Source: Kiritimatiellia bacterium (GTDB taxonomy: Bacteria > Verrucomicrobiota > Kiritimatiellia > RFP12 > UBA1067). Taken from it: a stretch of DNA of 30,252 nucleotides. This document shows, in pieces, positions 30,192 to 30,252 of the stretch. Both the position numbers and the translations under genes were made by a program. The notes beneath the pieces were generated by a model. It made no database searches, was not told the DNA's origin, and saw only the letters and a list, made by a program, of their open reading frames with translations. The stretch covers positions 1 to 30,252 of the forward strand of contig JAFRBA010000170.1 of assembly GCA_017405115.1 (NCBI GenBank), written 5' to 3'. Position 1 is the stretch's first letter; each line of letters begins with the position of its first letter.

Positions 30192-30252
30192 ATGGGTGCT
30201 GGAATGCAACTGCGTTCGCGCAGCGCCGAGGACGAGCCGAGGTTCGTCGTCG
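30192..30252 (+). CDS. Start of an unidentified protein, cut by right edge
   Basis: ATG at 30192 follows AAAGGA (30179-30184) with 7 nt spacing and opens a frame (MGAGMQLRSRSAEDEPRFVV) to the window end. A second ATG at 30204 is possible. Only 20 residues are visible, so no family can be proposed. Its position right after the structured element suggests that element controls it. Codon use (GAG, GAC, GTC, CGC) fits the other genes. Confidence 0.5.
   Translation, partial: MGAGMQLRSRSAEDEPRFVV

Overview
The window looks like a chromosomal stretch of a GC-rich bacterium of the PVC superphylum, most likely a Kiritimatiellota or Verrucomicrobiota member of the gut/anaerobe type. This is inferred from gene content: DUF4838 and SUMF1-type secreted proteins, a four-helix-bundle protein with a suffix region, secreted proteins built from BspA-type LRR, InlB and putative-Ig modules, and an ExbB/ExbD locus with TPR and toroid-repeat partners. 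No rRNA, tRNA or taxonomic marker gene is present, so the assignment is provisional. Promoters look like ordinary sigma-70 sites with a strong extended -10 (TGGTATAAT or TGCTANANT). Shine-Dalgarno sites of the AAAGGA/GGAGG type precede most, but not all, genes.

Layout. (1) 1-899, minus strand: a lipoprotein with one EF-hand-like loop, overlapping by ATGA a partial membrane protein that runs off the left edge. (2) 1076-3980, plus strand: a secreted glycosidase-like gene broken by one in-frame TAG, then a short-chain dehydrogenase and a LUD-domain protein. (3) 4106-10779: a tightly packed set with stop/start overlaps, comprising an exported protein of unknown function, a SUMF1-type secreted protein, a four-helix-bundle protein, a DUF4838 protein fused to a metallophosphoesterase, and a GntR-type regulator with a LacI-like sensor domain. 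Nine-base minisatellites are scattered through this coding DNA. (4) 10946-21991: six secreted proteins, five of which share a C-terminal module. They comprise a C10 (streptopain-type) peptidase, two BspA-type LRR proteins, an InlB-repeat protein, a thioredoxin-like/InlB protein and a minimal module protein. REP-like GC palindromes lie between them, and an intrinsic terminator closes the array.

(5) 22177-29736: a six-gene operon encoding a 1045-residue TPR exoprotein, a second TPR exoprotein, an ExbB/TolQ/MotA-type motor protein, two ExbD-type proteins, and a TonB-topology protein whose periplasmic part is an alpha/alpha-toroid (squalene-cyclase/prenyltransferase-like) domain instead of a TonB C-terminal domain. 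I infer a proton-driven envelope machine of a non-standard type. (6) 29737-30252: a composite hairpin, an extended -10 promoter, and a strongly structured 220-nt RNA closed by a 16-bp helix that ends 6 nt before the Shine-Dalgarno of a coding sequence cut by the right edge. I could not assign this RNA to a known family.

The most interesting candidates are the ExbB-ExbD-ExbD/toroid operon, the structured leader RNA, and the array of secreted proteins that keep a constant 5' end and C-terminal module while changing the N-terminal domain.
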